A stretch of 64,000 nucleotides of DNA from CAIKMD01 sp036501365 (GCA_036501365.1 DASYAL010000055.1:186001-250000); one strand, 5' to 3'; shown: positions 15,223 to 23,633, counted from the stretch's first letter. A program made the numbers and translations. Notes: generated by a model from the sequence alone, not told the origin.

Positions 15223-18099
15223 CTAACCGCGGCGTTGGCTTTCGAGCAGCTGGCCGAGGATCGCGTCGAGCCGGGTCATCTCGCCCTGGATCTTCTCGAC
15301 ATAAGACGCGCCACTGGCGCGCAGGTCCTTGGTCGAGACGTCGCGCAGCCCGGTCAGGGTCTGGCACAGCTTGACGCCGCCGACATTGGCGGCGCCGCTC
15401 CTGAGGCTGTGCATCAGGTCGCGGAACTCGCGCAGATCGGCTTTCTCCGCCGCCTGCTTCAACTGCTCGATCAGCCGCGTGCCGTCCTTGCGGAAAGTAT
15501 CGACGACCTCGAACACGAAGTCGCTGCCGCCGAGATTCTTGAGCGCCTCGAAGGTCGATTCATCGACCGTCGCGCCCGAATCCGGCACGAAGCGCGGATG
15601 CGCGGTGATCGGCGTCACCACCACCTGCGGCGCGCCGACGGCAATGCGCTCGGGCCGTATCAGCCGCGCATGGATCTCGTCGAGCGTGCTCAAGAGCTGC
15701 GCCGCCTCGACCGGCTTCGTCAGCACCGCATCCATCCCCGCCTCGCGGCAGAGCCGCTCGGTCTCGCTGGTCGCATCCGCTGTCAGCGCGACGATCGGCA
15801 GCCGCTGCTCGCCGACATGGCCGATGCGATAGAGCTTGGCTACCTCGTAGCCGCTGATCTCGGGCATGTTGATGTCGAGCAGCGCGATGTCGAACCGCGT
15901 GCGCTCGAGCGCGCCGAGCGCGGCTTCGCCGTCGCTCGCGATCTCGACCTCGTGGCCGGCGCTTTCGAGCACGCTTTTGACCAGCCGCGCGCTCGCGGCA
16001 TTATCCTCGGCGACCAGCACTTTGAGCGGCTTCGTCGCCGCGACCGAGGGAACCTCGAGCGCTTGCGGCACGGCGGCCGCACTTGCGGGCGGCGGGTCGA
16101 GCTCGAGCGGCCGCGCCAGGCGCTCGTCGCCGGCGAGGATGCCGAGCAGCGCGCTGGCGAGATCGCCGTCGGAGAGCGGCGCTTCGACCACCGCCGCGAT
16201 CTGCGCGGTGGCGAGTCCGGCGATGGCGTCGCTGCCGCGCTCCGGCGCGATGAACAGCATCACCGGCGGGATCGCCATGGCGGTCGCCGCGCGATGCGCG
16301 AGGCTCAAGCCGGCCAACGGATCTTGCGAGCCGTCGATGATCACGACGGCCGGCCGGTTGCTGCGGCCGGCGAGCGCGAGCTCGCCCAGCGCCTTCTCGG
16401 CATCGTCGATCCACAGCACCTGTCCGCGCCAGAGCTTGAGCTTGCCCTCGACCGCGCCGGCGAATTCGGTATCGTCCGAGATCAGCACCAGTTGCTGGCC
16501 GGCGAGATCGGGCGCGCGCACGCTGTCGCTCGGATCTTGCGCAAGCGTGAGGGTCACCGTGAAAGTGCTGCCCTTGCCGATCTCGCTGGCCACCGCGATG
16601 TCGCCGCCCATCATCTCGGCCAGCCGTTTGGCGATCGCGAGGCCGATGCCGCCGCGCTGCTGCGGGCTCTTGTCGGCGTTCATATCGAAGAGATGGGCTT
16701 GCTCCTCGCGCGCGATGCCCGGGCCGCCGTCGCGCACCGCGAGCGCGAGGCTGACCCAGCCCTCGTCGCGATCGCTCAGCGTCGCGCGCAGGTCGACATG
16801 CCCTTTGCGCGTGACGGTCACGGCGTTGGCGAGCAGATAGACCATGGCCTGGCGCAGCTGCTGCGGCAGGCCGCGACAGACATGCGGCAAGCGCGGATCG
16901 ATGCGCAAGGTGAGCGCAAGGCCCTTGGCCGAAGCCGGCGGCCGGATGAGCGCGACCGCGCCGCCCAACACTTCCGTCAGCACGAAGCTTTCGATCGCCG
17001 GCGGCAACTTGCCGGCGTCGAGTTGCGAGAGATCGAAGAGATCGTTGACGAGGCCCAGGAGCGAGCGCGCCGAATACTGCACGCTGGCGAGCATGTCGCG
17101 CTGATCGGGATCGAGCTGGGTGCGGCCCATCAACAGGCCCATGCCGATGACGCTGTTGAGCGGCGCGCGCAATTCGTGGCCGAGGATCGCGAGGAGCCGG
17201 TTCTTGTCCTTTGTCGCCGCGGCCGTCTCGTCTTTGGCGATGCCGAGACGGCGCACGAAGCTCGCAGCGGTGCTCGGCAGCAACACCAGGGCGAAGGGAA
17301 TGCCGGCGGCGATCGGCCAGCGCAATTCCCAATAATCGGTGGTGACGAAGACGGCGGCAAAACCCGCCAGCGCCAGCGCCGTGCAGGCGATCATCGCTTT
17401 GACGCCGAAGCGGAAGCCGAAGCCGAGCACCAGCCAGAGATAAACCCCGAACCACGGCGCGGCATAAGCGCCGCCGACATGCAGGAACACCGAGAGCAAC
17501 GTGACGTCGTTGACCATCGCCGCGGCGCGGCGCGGCCGCGACGGCGCCGGGTTGGCCATCAGATGGACGAACAGCAGCCAGGCGGTGAGCATGCCCGGCA
17601 GATCGACGGCGAGCAGCGGCAGGATCGCATCGCCGCTTTCGCCCCAATAGGCAAGAGCGCCAAGATAGACGAGCACCGCGCCGCTGACGAAGAGACGGAG
17701 GATCGCTTGCTGCGGCTCGCTGTCGGCGCGCATCGTCAGATCGCGCGTCACCGCGCCGACGCCGCGCAGCGCCAGGATGATCGCGGCGAGGCCGGGCCCG
17801 AGCAGCGCCAATCCGAGACCGATCATGATGACGGCGGGCGCGGCTTTCGGCACCAGTCCCGAGGCGATGATGCCGGCGACCAGTAGCGGCGCGGCGACGG
17901 CATAAACCGCCAAGCCAATCGTGACGCCGCGCGCCGAACGGCTGGGCACTGCAGGCCGCAGGACCTCCTGGCGGTCGATCACTGGCTGGCGCTCATTGAA
18001 CTCTGTTTTCCGGCCCCCGAACCCGGCGCGGCGGCGCTTACGGAAAGTGCCCCAAGGTGGTGCAGGATTGTGCCGGGAATCGCCGAAAAAATCTACCAA
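15223..18099 (-). CDS. RpfC-like hybrid sensor kinase with two receivers and Hpt
   Basis: The protein of up to 958 residues has six or seven hydrophobic segments (about 59-280), including YLWLVLGFGFRFGVKAM, which resembles the DSF-sensing membrane part of RpfC. Then come HisKA with His308 (LGHELRAPLNSV), HATPase (N-box YLLANAV, G1 RDGGPGI, G2 GGIGLAIA), a degenerate receiver (about 535-655, VVIIDGSQ), a full receiver with Asp742 (LLDINMPEISGYEVAKLYR), and an Hpt domain with His897 (LMHSLRSGAANVGG). The whole order matches RpfC of DSF systems, plus one extra receiver. The start is uncertain: 18099 is TTG, and a GTG at 17979 is a fair alternative. It is the last gene of a three-gene operon facing the synthase. 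Confidence 0.82.
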   Translation of the reverse strand: MVDFFGDSRHNPAPPWGTFRKRRRAGFGGRKTEFNERQPVIDRQEVLRPAVPSRSARGVTIGLAVYAVAAPLLVAGIIASGLVPKAAPAVIMIGLGLALLGPGLAAIILALRGVGAVTRDLTMRADSEPQQAILRLFVSGAVLVYLGALAYWGESGDAILPLLAVDLPGMLTAWLLFVHLMANPAPSRPRRAAAMVNDVTLLSVFLHVGGAYAAPWFGVYLWLVLGFGFRFGVKAMIACTALALAGFAAVFVTTDYWELRWPIAAGIPFALVLLPSTAASFVRRLGIAKDETAAATKDKNRLLAILGHELRAPLNSVIGMGLLMGRTQLDPDQRDMLASVQYSARSLLGLVNDLFDLSQLDAGKLPPAIESFVLTEVLGGAVALIRPPASAKGLALTLRIDPRLPHVCRGLPQQLRQAMVYLLANAVTVTRKGHVDLRATLSDRDEGWVSLALAVRDGGPGIAREEQAHLFDMNADKSPQQRGGIGLAIAKRLAEMMGGDIAVASEIGKGSTFTVTLTLAQDPSDSVRAPDLAGQQLVLISDDTEFAGAVEGKLKLWRGQVLWIDDAEKALGELALAGRSNRPAVVIIDGSQDPLAGLSLAHRAATAMAIPPVMLFIAPERGSDAIAGLATAQIAAVVEAPLSDGDLASALLGILAGDERLARPLELDPPPASAAAVPQALEVPSVAATKPLKVLVAEDNAASARLVKSVLESAGHEVEIASDGEAALGALERTRFDIALLDINMPEISGYEVAKLYRIGHVGEQRLPIVALTADATSETERLCREAGMDAVLTKPVEAAQLLSTLDEIHARLIRPERIAVGAPQVVVTPITAHPRFVPDSGATVDESTFEALKNLGGSDFVFEVVDTFRKDGTRLIEQLKQAAEKADLREFRDLMHSLRSGAANVGGVKLCQTLTGLRDVSTKDLRASGASYVEKIQGEMTRLDAILGQLLESQRRG

Positions 18100-18106
18100 T
18101 TGGTAG
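18093..18106. promoter_or_regulatory. 14-base perfect palindrome at the 5' end of the kinase gene
   Basis: CTACCAATTGGTAG is fully self-complementary and lies between the DUF1275 gene stop (18118) and the start region of the hybrid kinase. It could be an operator for internal transcription. If the kinase starts at the GTG at 17979, the palindrome sits in a 138-base leader. Confidence 0.3.
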
Positions 18107-18117
18107 CGGAATCTGCC

Positions 18118-18720
18118 TTACCGACCAGATATTGTTAGGACGCCGCCGTGTTCGGCTTGCCAGTAGGCATAGAAAAGACCGGCGGCGGGCAGCAGCAGCG
18201 GCCAGGGCAGGTACACGAGGCCGGCGACGCCGAGTGCCGCGCCGAGGGCATAGCCGAGCCAGGCCAAGCCATAGATGGCGAACGGCGCGCGGCCGCCGGG
18301 CGTGATCCAGCCGACCAGGCCTTCGGCGAAACGCAGAATGTCGCCGGTGATGAACGTCGTGTTGAGCGCGATGCCGACTCGGCTCGCCAGAGGATTCTGC
18401 AAGCCCATCGCCATCACCAGCAAAAACCGCGCGCGATGCCCGCCGAAAAATTGGGCGAGCAAAAGGGCGGCGCCCTCGGCCAGCAGCAACAGCAGCGGCG
18501 GGCATCGCAAACGAAGCGCCGCATAGGCGGCGCAGGCGGTGGCGAAGAAGACCGCCAGCACGAGCGCATAATCGCGTGCCGGCAACTCGGCGCGGTGGAA
18601 GAAGGCCAGCCCCATCAGCACAGTGTTGCCGGTCATCATCCCGGCAAAGGCTTTGAAGCGCAGATAGCCAATGGCGTCGGCATAACCTGCAATCGCCGCG
18701 AAGACGAAAGCCAGCGGCAC
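18118..18720 (-). CDS. DUF1275 (YoaK) family membrane protein
   Basis: The 200-residue inner-membrane protein has about six helices. The family signature FAAIAGYADAIGYL opens the protein, followed by FAGMMTGNTVLMGL and LNTTFITGDILRFAEGL. Length is usual for DUF1275. The GTG at 18720 is chosen because it lies seven bases after the stop of the upstream kinase gene and gives the usual N-terminus; longer frames overlap that gene. Function of the family is unknown. Its place between two kinases of a putative DSF pathway is unusual and makes it a candidate transport or sensing accessory, by inference only. Confidence 0.8.
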   Translation of the reverse strand: MPLAFVFAAIAGYADAIGYLRFKAFAGMMTGNTVLMGLAFFHRAELPARDYALVLAVFFATACAAYAALRLRCPPLLLLLAEGAALLLAQFFGGHRARFLLVMAMGLQNPLASRVGIALNTTFITGDILRFAEGLVGWITPGGRAPFAIYGLAWLGYALGAALGVAGLVYLPWPLLLPAAGLFYAYWQAEHGGVLTISGR

Positions 18721-18727
18721 AAGAATC

Positions 18728-20440
18728 TCACGCCGAAGCAGCGATGCTCGGGGCGAAAAGCGCGCGCTCGCGCGGCAGGGTGAAAGTGACGGTGGTGCCG
18801 ACGCCCTTCTGGCTCTCGATGCCAAGGCGGCCGCCGTGCAGCTCGACGAGGCCGATCGCCAGCGGCAGGCCGAGGCCGGTGCCCGGATGGCGCCGGCTCC
18901 AGGCACTCGCGACCTGGCCGAACCGCGTCACGGCGGTCTCGATCTCGGCCGCGTCCATGCCGATGCCGTGATCGGTGACCGAGACGTGGTAGCCCTCGGC
19001 ATCGAAGCGCGCCGACAGCAGCACGCGGTCGCCGGCTTCGCTGAATTTCACCGCATTGGTGACGAGGTTGAGCAGCACCTGCTTGAGCTTCAGCGAATCG
19101 CCTTTGAGCCGCGGCAGATCGGGCGCGAGATCGATATCGAGACCGATCTCGAGCGAGCGGGCGCGCTCGCTGACGAGCTGCAGCACGTCGCGCACCACCA
19201 TCGCCAGCTCGGTCTCTTCCTCGTCGAGCTCGATCTTGCCCGCTTCGAGTTTCGAGACGTCGAGGATGTCGCTGATGATGCCGAGGAGATGCTGGCCGCT
19301 GTCGTGGATGTGATGCGCGTATTCGATATAGCGCTTGGTGCCGAGCGGCCCGAGCAGCTCCGTCGCCATGGTCTCGCTGAAGCCGATGATGGCGTTGAGC
19401 GGCGTTCTGAGCTCGTGGCTCATATTGGCAAGGAATTCGGTCTTGCTGCGGCTCGCCAACTCGGCCTCGTCCTTGGCATGGAGCAGGGCCAGCTCGGCCG
19501 CCTTGCGATCGGTGATGTCGAGCGCCGCGGTCACCACCAGCGCCGGCCGGCCCGCGGTGTCGTGCAGCAGTGCCTTGGTGGTCAGCAGTACGCGGCGGTC
19601 CGCTTGCGCTTTCTCGGCGCCGCCTTGGGGCAAGGTCTCTTCAAAGCTGCCAGGCAGGTCGATGCCGCCCATGATGCGACGGTCGCGCTCCATGGCGCTG
19701 CGCGCGGCGAGGTCGTCGCGCACCTGGACCGGCGTCAGGCCGATGATCTCGCTCGCCGGCTTGCCGATGCGCTTGGCGAACCAGTCGTTGACGAAGACAT
19801 AGCGGCTCTCGCGGTCGGTCGCCGCCACCATCACCGGCACGGCGTCGATAACGCGCATCAGGAGCTCGTGGCTCTCGCGCAGCGCATTGCGATGGCGCCG
19901 CGCATCGGCGAGCATCTTCTGCTCGAGCGAGGAGGCGCGCTCCTTCAACTGCAGTTGCTGCCGCCGCAGGGTGAGGAGATTGCGCGAGCGGACGCGGAAT
20001 TCGTGATGATCGACCGGACTCAGAAGGAAGTCGGTGGCGCCCGCTTCGAGCGCCTGATAGCGCAGCGCGCGGTCCTCATAGGCGGTGATGACGATCACCG
20101 GCACGTCGGCGCAGGCGGGAATCGCGCGGAAGCGGCGGATGAACTCGGCGCCGTCGAGCTCGGGCATGTTGAGATCGGTGATGACGAGATCGGGCGGCGC
20201 GGCGGGCGCCGCCTCAAGCACCTTCTGCGGCCGGTCGAAGATCTTGACCTCGACGCCGTCCATCAGCGAGCCCGCCAACCGTTCCAGGATTTTGAGATTG
20301 GTCGCGCGGTCGTCGATGATCGCGACGGTCTGATGCTTCGCGCTGGAGTCCGGTCTGGCCAAAGCTGCTGCCCGCAATGCTGATCTCCGCGTTTTCGCAA
20401 GGCCGAAGGGCCGCCGCAAGCCCGCGACGGGATTCACCAC
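18728..20440 (-). CDS. Receiver-PAS-histidine kinase with an RpfG-like receiver
   Basis: The 570-residue soluble protein has a receiver (about 37-155) with Asp89 (VITDLNMPELDGAEF) and RYQALEAGATDFLLSPVDHHEFRVR, a layout typical of RpfG-type receivers; the conserved receiver lysine (KP) is Ser here. A coiled linker and a PAS domain (about 190-315) follow, then HisKA with His342 (MSHELRTPLNAIIGFSE) and an HATPase (LVTNAVKFSEAGDRV, GIGMDAAEIE, HPGTGLGLPLA). The expected HD-GYP output is absent; the output is a second phosphorelay step. GTG at 20440 is preceded by AAGAGGTG. It is first in the operon with DUF1275 and the RpfC-like kinase. Confidence 0.82.
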   Translation of the reverse strand: MVNPVAGLRRPFGLAKTRRSALRAAALARPDSSAKHQTVAIIDDRATNLKILERLAGSLMDGVEVKIFDRPQKVLEAAPAAPPDLVITDLNMPELDGAEFIRRFRAIPACADVPVIVITAYEDRALRYQALEAGATDFLLSPVDHHEFRVRSRNLLTLRRQQLQLKERASSLEQKMLADARRHRNALRESHELLMRVIDAVPVMVAATDRESRYVFVNDWFAKRIGKPASEIIGLTPVQVRDDLAARSAMERDRRIMGGIDLPGSFEETLPQGGAEKAQADRRVLLTTKALLHDTAGRPALVVTAALDITDRKAAELALLHAKDEAELASRSKTEFLANMSHELRTPLNAIIGFSETMATELLGPLGTKRYIEYAHHIHDSGQHLLGIISDILDVSKLEAGKIELDEEETELAMVVRDVLQLVSERARSLEIGLDIDLAPDLPRLKGDSLKLKQVLLNLVTNAVKFSEAGDRVLLSARFDAEGYHVSVTDHGIGMDAAEIETAVTRFGQVASAWSRRHPGTGLGLPLAIGLVELHGGRLGIESQKGVGTTVTFTLPRERALFAPSIAASA

Positions 20441-20463
20441 CTCTTAACTTTGATGGAGAGATG

Positions 20464-20479
20464 GTTAATAAAGCGTGAA
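20464..20479 (-). promoter_or_regulatory. Near-consensus CtrA box before the kinase operon
   Basis: On the plus strand GTTAA (20464-20468), seven bases and TGAA (20476-20479) differ from the CtrA consensus at one position (TGAA for TTAA). On the minus strand it ends about 24 bases before the GTG start at 20440. Further TTAA half-sites lie at 20444 and 20487. It is weaker than the box at 11834, and chance cannot be excluded. Confidence 0.3.
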
Positions 20480-20506
20480 TCGCCCGTTAAGCCGCGATGG
20501 AAACGC

Positions 20507-21655
20507 TTAGCCGCGGAACGCCTTGAACTGCTTGGCGAGGGCGAGGCCCTGACCCTGGTAGTTCGATTTGAGGCCGGCGCCGTAGAGCCGGTCGGGCCGC
20601 CCGGCCATCCGTTCATATTGCAGCCAACCGACCGTCTGGCCGTCTTCCAGGGTGAACGGCACCTCATGGGAGCGGACCTCGAGCACGGCGCGGCTGACCG
20701 CGTCGCCCCAGCCGAAGCCGGGATCGAAGAAGCCGGCGTAATGGACGCGGAACTCGCCGACCGAAGTGTCGTAGGCGACCATCTCGGCGGCGAAATCGGG
20801 CGGAATGCGCACCGCCTCCTTGGTAACGAGGATGTAGAAATCGTTGGGATCGAGGATCAGCGGCGGATCGCGGTGATAATGGATCGGCTCCCAGAAATCG
20901 AGCGGATCGTAATGCCCGATCTTCTCGACATCGATGCGATCGGTGTGCTTCTTCGCGCGATAGCCGATGAGCCCGCCTTTCCCGCCGCCATGGAGATCGA
21001 CGGTGAGGCGCAACATCTTGCGCTCGACGAAATTCTGGTCGCTGGCGCTGGAGAGGATGAGCTGGCCTTCGTCATGGAGGCGCTGCAGCTCGCTCGCGGC
21101 GATCACCGGCGAGCCGCGGCGGAAGCGCAGTTGGTTGAGGCGCGAACCGGCATGCACCACGACGCTGAAGGTGCGTGGCGCGATCTCGACATAGAGCGGG
21201 CCTTGATAGCCCTTATCGAGCCGGTCGAAGCTATGGGTCTTGTCGCCGATGAGCCGCGTCAGGATGTCGAGCCGTCCGGTCGAGCTCTTGGGGTTGGCGA
21301 AAGCGGTGACACCGCTTTTGAGACTGAGCGATTCGAGCAGCGGCACGACATAGACGCAGCCTTTTTCGAGCACGGCGCCGCTGCTGATGTCGATCGGATA
21401 GGCATCGAGCTCCTGCATCTTGACGAGCACTGTGCTGTCGGGACCGGGCAGGAAGCTGGCGCGGATGCGATAGGCAACGGGCCCCAGCCGGAGATCGATG
21501 CTCGCCGGCTGCACCTGGTCGGCGAGGATCTCGGCTTTCGACCAGATCTCGTGCTCGCGCAGCATCGCGTTGATCGCCTGGAACGGCAAAATGCCGGTGC
21601 GCGCCGCGTTCTTCGCGTCCTCGGGAAAAAGGCTCGTCGCTGAGCTATCGGCCAT
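20507..21655 (-). CDS. dcd: 2'-deoxycytidine 5'-triphosphate deaminase, long form
   Basis: The 382-residue enzyme makes dUTP from dCTP for thymidylate synthesis. It is the two-repeat form (about 360-380 residues) found in alphaproteobacteria. The first half contains QVQPASIDLRLG and FANPKSSTGRLDILTRLI (the catalytic and nucleotide-binding strand of the dUTPase fold), with QGPLYVEIAPRTFSVVVHAGSRLNQLRF. The second half repeats the fold (FYILVTKEAVRIPPDFAAEMVAYDTSVGEFRVHYAGFFDPGFG). The ATG at 21655 gives the usual N-terminus. It is a single gene upstream of the kinase operon on the same strand. Confidence 0.9.
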   Translation of the reverse strand: MADSSATSLFPEDAKNAARTGILPFQAINAMLREHEIWSKAEILADQVQPASIDLRLGPVAYRIRASFLPGPDSTVLVKMQELDAYPIDISSGAVLEKGCVYVVPLLESLSLKSGVTAFANPKSSTGRLDILTRLIGDKTHSFDRLDKGYQGPLYVEIAPRTFSVVVHAGSRLNQLRFRRGSPVIAASELQRLHDEGQLILSSASDQNFVERKMLRLTVDLHGGGKGGLIGYRAKKHTDRIDVEKIGHYDPLDFWEPIHYHRDPPLILDPNDFYILVTKEAVRIPPDFAAEMVAYDTSVGEFRVHYAGFFDPGFGWGDAVSRAVLEVRSHEVPFTLEDGQTVGWLQYERMAGRPDRLYGAGLKSNYQGQGLALAKQFKAFRG

Positions 21656-21806
21656 CGGCGGGAGTGTAGAGGTTCAGGCGCGAGGCGGCAAAGCGCATGA
21701 TGCTCACAAACGGTCCCACCGTTTGCGCGCCGTTGTTCACAGCAAAACCGACGAGTGTTTAAGCGTCTTCCGACTTATCCCCGTTATCCGACGTCGCCCT
21801 GGCCAT

Positions 21807-22178
21807 TCACTTCACCGGGCGCCGCCGACTGGCGGCCGGGCGTTTTGCTGCTGCGGCGCGAAGCCTTTTCGCCATCGCGAGACCTTGCTCGACCCATTTC
21901 ATCAGCGATGCCTCCGTGCGGCAGCCCGGCGGATCGACCACGATGAAGCCGTGCGCCGTACGTTGCCCGATTTCGAGCGGACGGACATGCGGGCGCGCAA
22001 GCGTCTTTTCGAAATTCTCACCTTCGACCCGGATCATCAGCGCGGCACCCGTGACGCCGCAGCACATCGTGCCATCGGCCATGAAACACAGCGCACCCAT
22101 CATCTTTTTCTCGGTGATGCCGCGGCGCCGGGCAAGAATGCGGCGGACGCGCGCCGCGACGTTCTCGTCGAACGCCAT
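21807..22178 (-). CDS. TfoX/Sxy N-terminal domain protein
   Basis: The 123-residue protein is a stand-alone TfoX N-terminal domain: MMGALCFMADGTMCCGVTGAALMIRV and PLEIGQRTAHGFIVVDPPG are the family landmarks. The C-terminal 25 residues are a basic, alanine-rich tail (AAAAKRPAASRRRPVK) that could touch nucleic acid. TfoX is a competence regulator in gammaproteobacteria, but the short alphaproteobacterial proteins have no proven role. It follows the GST gene after 15 bases on the same strand and is probably co-transcribed with it. Confidence 0.82.
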   Translation of the reverse strand: MAFDENVAARVRRILARRRGITEKKMMGALCFMADGTMCCGVTGAALMIRVEGENFEKTLARPHVRPLEIGQRTAHGFIVVDPPGCRTEASLMKWVEQGLAMAKRLRAAAAKRPAASRRRPVK

Positions 22179-22193
22179 GGCAGTCGTTGTTGC

Positions 22194-22841
22194 TTATCGC
22201 CGCAGCATTTCGTGGACGAGGTTCTGCGGCTTGGTTTGCTGCACGCTTTGCCGCGCCATCTGGCGCTCGAGATAGGCCTTGAGGTGGCTGGTTTTTGCCA
22301 TCAGCGCCGCGCTTTCCGGAACCGCATTCATATAGAAGGCGATCGGCGTCAGATAGGCATCGGCGAGGGTGAAGCTATCGCCGACGAGATAGCCGGTCTT
22401 GGCGACGGCGCGATCCACGACGGCGAATTGCGGCGCCATCTTGGGAATCGTCTCGTCGATGCGCGCGCGGTCGACGATCCCGTTGCCGCGCACCGCCAAG
22501 ACATAAGCCGCGTAATACTGGCGCAGCCACAGCGGATCGATCGTCGTGCAGACAATCGAGGCCCATTGCTCGACCTGTGCGGCCGCGACCGGATCGCGCG
22601 GCAGCAGCGACGGCCCATCGAAAGTCCGATCGATATAGGAGATGATCGCGCGCGATTCGCACAAGGTCACATCGCCGTGGCGCATCACGGGAATTTTGCC
22701 GAAAGGATGAATGGCGTCGACTTCGGGCGTATGCGGCAGGACCGCCACATGCTGATAGGGCACGCCTTTTTCCGCACAGACGATGCGCGTCGTCCAGACG
22801 AAATTGCTTTGGGGTCCGCCAATGATCTGCAACTCGGCCAT
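22194..22841 (-). CDS. Glutathione S-transferase family protein
   Basis: The 215-residue cytoplasmic protein has a thioredoxin-like N-terminal domain ending in the cis-proline/glutathione motif FGKIPVMRHGDVTLCESRAI (Pro-Val then Glu-Ser for glutathione gamma-glutamyl binding), and an all-helical C-terminal domain from about residue 90. The N-terminal active-site segment is GPQSNFVWTTRI, with Ser as a possible thiol-activating residue. No substrate can be given. It is followed closely by the TfoX gene and preceded by the SRPBCC gene; all read the same way. Confidence 0.87.
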   Translation of the reverse strand: MAELQIIGGPQSNFVWTTRIVCAEKGVPYQHVAVLPHTPEVDAIHPFGKIPVMRHGDVTLCESRAIISYIDRTFDGPSLLPRDPVAAAQVEQWASIVCTTIDPLWLRQYYAAYVLAVRGNGIVDRARIDETIPKMAPQFAVVDRAVAKTGYLVGDSFTLADAYLTPIAFYMNAVPESAALMAKTSHLKAYLERQMARQSVQQTKPQNLVHEMLRR

Positions 22842-22856
22842 GATGTGCCTCCTCCC

Positions 22857-23324
22857 TTAGCTTGCATGTTGCGCGAAACTGCCGATAAGCGCGCCCCAGC
22901 CTTGCTCGAAGCGTCCGCGCATTGCGGTGGCGCCCTGGCCCATGCGCTCGATGTGGCGGTGCTCGAGCTCGACCAGGGTGCCGCCGCCGTCGGGCGTAAA
23001 ACGCACTTCGACTTCGGTCATGAGCGCCGGATCGTATTTGAATTCGTGATTGATTTGCCAAGCGAGCAGCAGCCGGGCCGGCGGCTCCCAGGCCAGCACC
23101 TGGCCCCAGGAACATTCGCTGCCATCCTCGCCGCGCTCGAACCAGCGGCCGCCGGCGCGCGGCTCGAAGATCACATCTTTGATCGGCGATTTGGTGAGGC
23201 TGATGCTGAAGCTCTTGAGCCACCAGCGCGAGGCGCCGGCGGTGAAGATTTCGAAGGCGCGCGCCGGCGCCGCCTTGACGCGGACGCTTTTGCGGATCGG
23301 CGCCGGGGTGATGGTCTGGGTCAT
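22857..23324 (-). CDS. SRPBCC/AHSA1 family protein
   Basis: The 155-residue START-like protein has APARAFEIFTAGASRWWL at the start of the barrel, FEPRAGGRWFERGEDGSECSWGQVLAWEPPARLLLAWQI in the middle, and TLVELEHRHIERMGQGA near the end, all typical of AHSA1-type ligand-binding proteins. Its ATG overlaps the stop of the ArsR-type regulator by four bases (ATGA). ArsR-SRPBCC pairs of this kind are widespread; the regulator is thought to control the pair. Ligand unknown. Confidence 0.87.
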   Translation of the reverse strand: MTQTITPAPIRKSVRVKAAPARAFEIFTAGASRWWLKSFSISLTKSPIKDVIFEPRAGGRWFERGEDGSECSWGQVLAWEPPARLLLAWQINHEFKYDPALMTEVEVRFTPDGGGTLVELEHRHIERMGQGATAMRGRFEQGWGALIGSFAQHAS

Positions 23325-23632
23325 TCCTCGGCCTCCTCGTCTGCTTCCGCCTGGAAGGCGGCGAGCGCGTCGTCCCAAAAGCGGTCGAGCCATTGCCGCA
23401 GGGCGCCGAGGCCGGCGGGGTCGATGCGATAGATGCGTCGCGTTCCATCGGCGCGGTCGGTCACGAGCCCCGCCTCTTTCAACTGCCGCAAATGCTGCGA
23501 CACCGCCGGACGGCTGATCGGCAGGCCGCGGGCGAGGGCGCCGACGGAGCGCGGCCCGTCGCCGAGTTGCTCGAAGATCGCCCGTCGCGTCGGATCGGCC
23601 AGCGCTGCCAAGGCCGACGATACATAAGTCAT
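23321..23632 (-). CDS. ArsR-family winged-helix repressor
   Basis: The 103-residue DNA-binding protein shows ALADPTRRAIFEQLGDGPRSVGALARGLPISRPAVSQHLRQLKEAGLV, a full ArsR helix-turn-helix, followed by the beta-wing DRADGTRRIYRIDP and a C-terminal helix (LRQWLDRFWDDALAAF). No metal-binding cysteine pair is present, as in the SdpR-like branch. ATG at 23632 is used, with GTG at 23635 also in frame. Directly before it lies an inverted-repeat operator, which points to autoregulation of this gene and the coupled SRPBCC gene. Confidence 0.88.
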   Translation of the reverse strand: MTYVSSALAALADPTRRAIFEQLGDGPRSVGALARGLPISRPAVSQHLRQLKEAGLVTDRADGTRRIYRIDPAGLGALRQWLDRFWDDALAAFQAEADEEAEE

Positions 23633-23633
23633 C

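Noticed and set aside
15145..17886. A 913-codon open frame on the plus strand opposite the RpfC-like gene
   Set aside because: Composition is an Arg/Ala/Asp-rich mirror of the kinase gene; no domain, and the minus-strand frame shows full kinase motifs.
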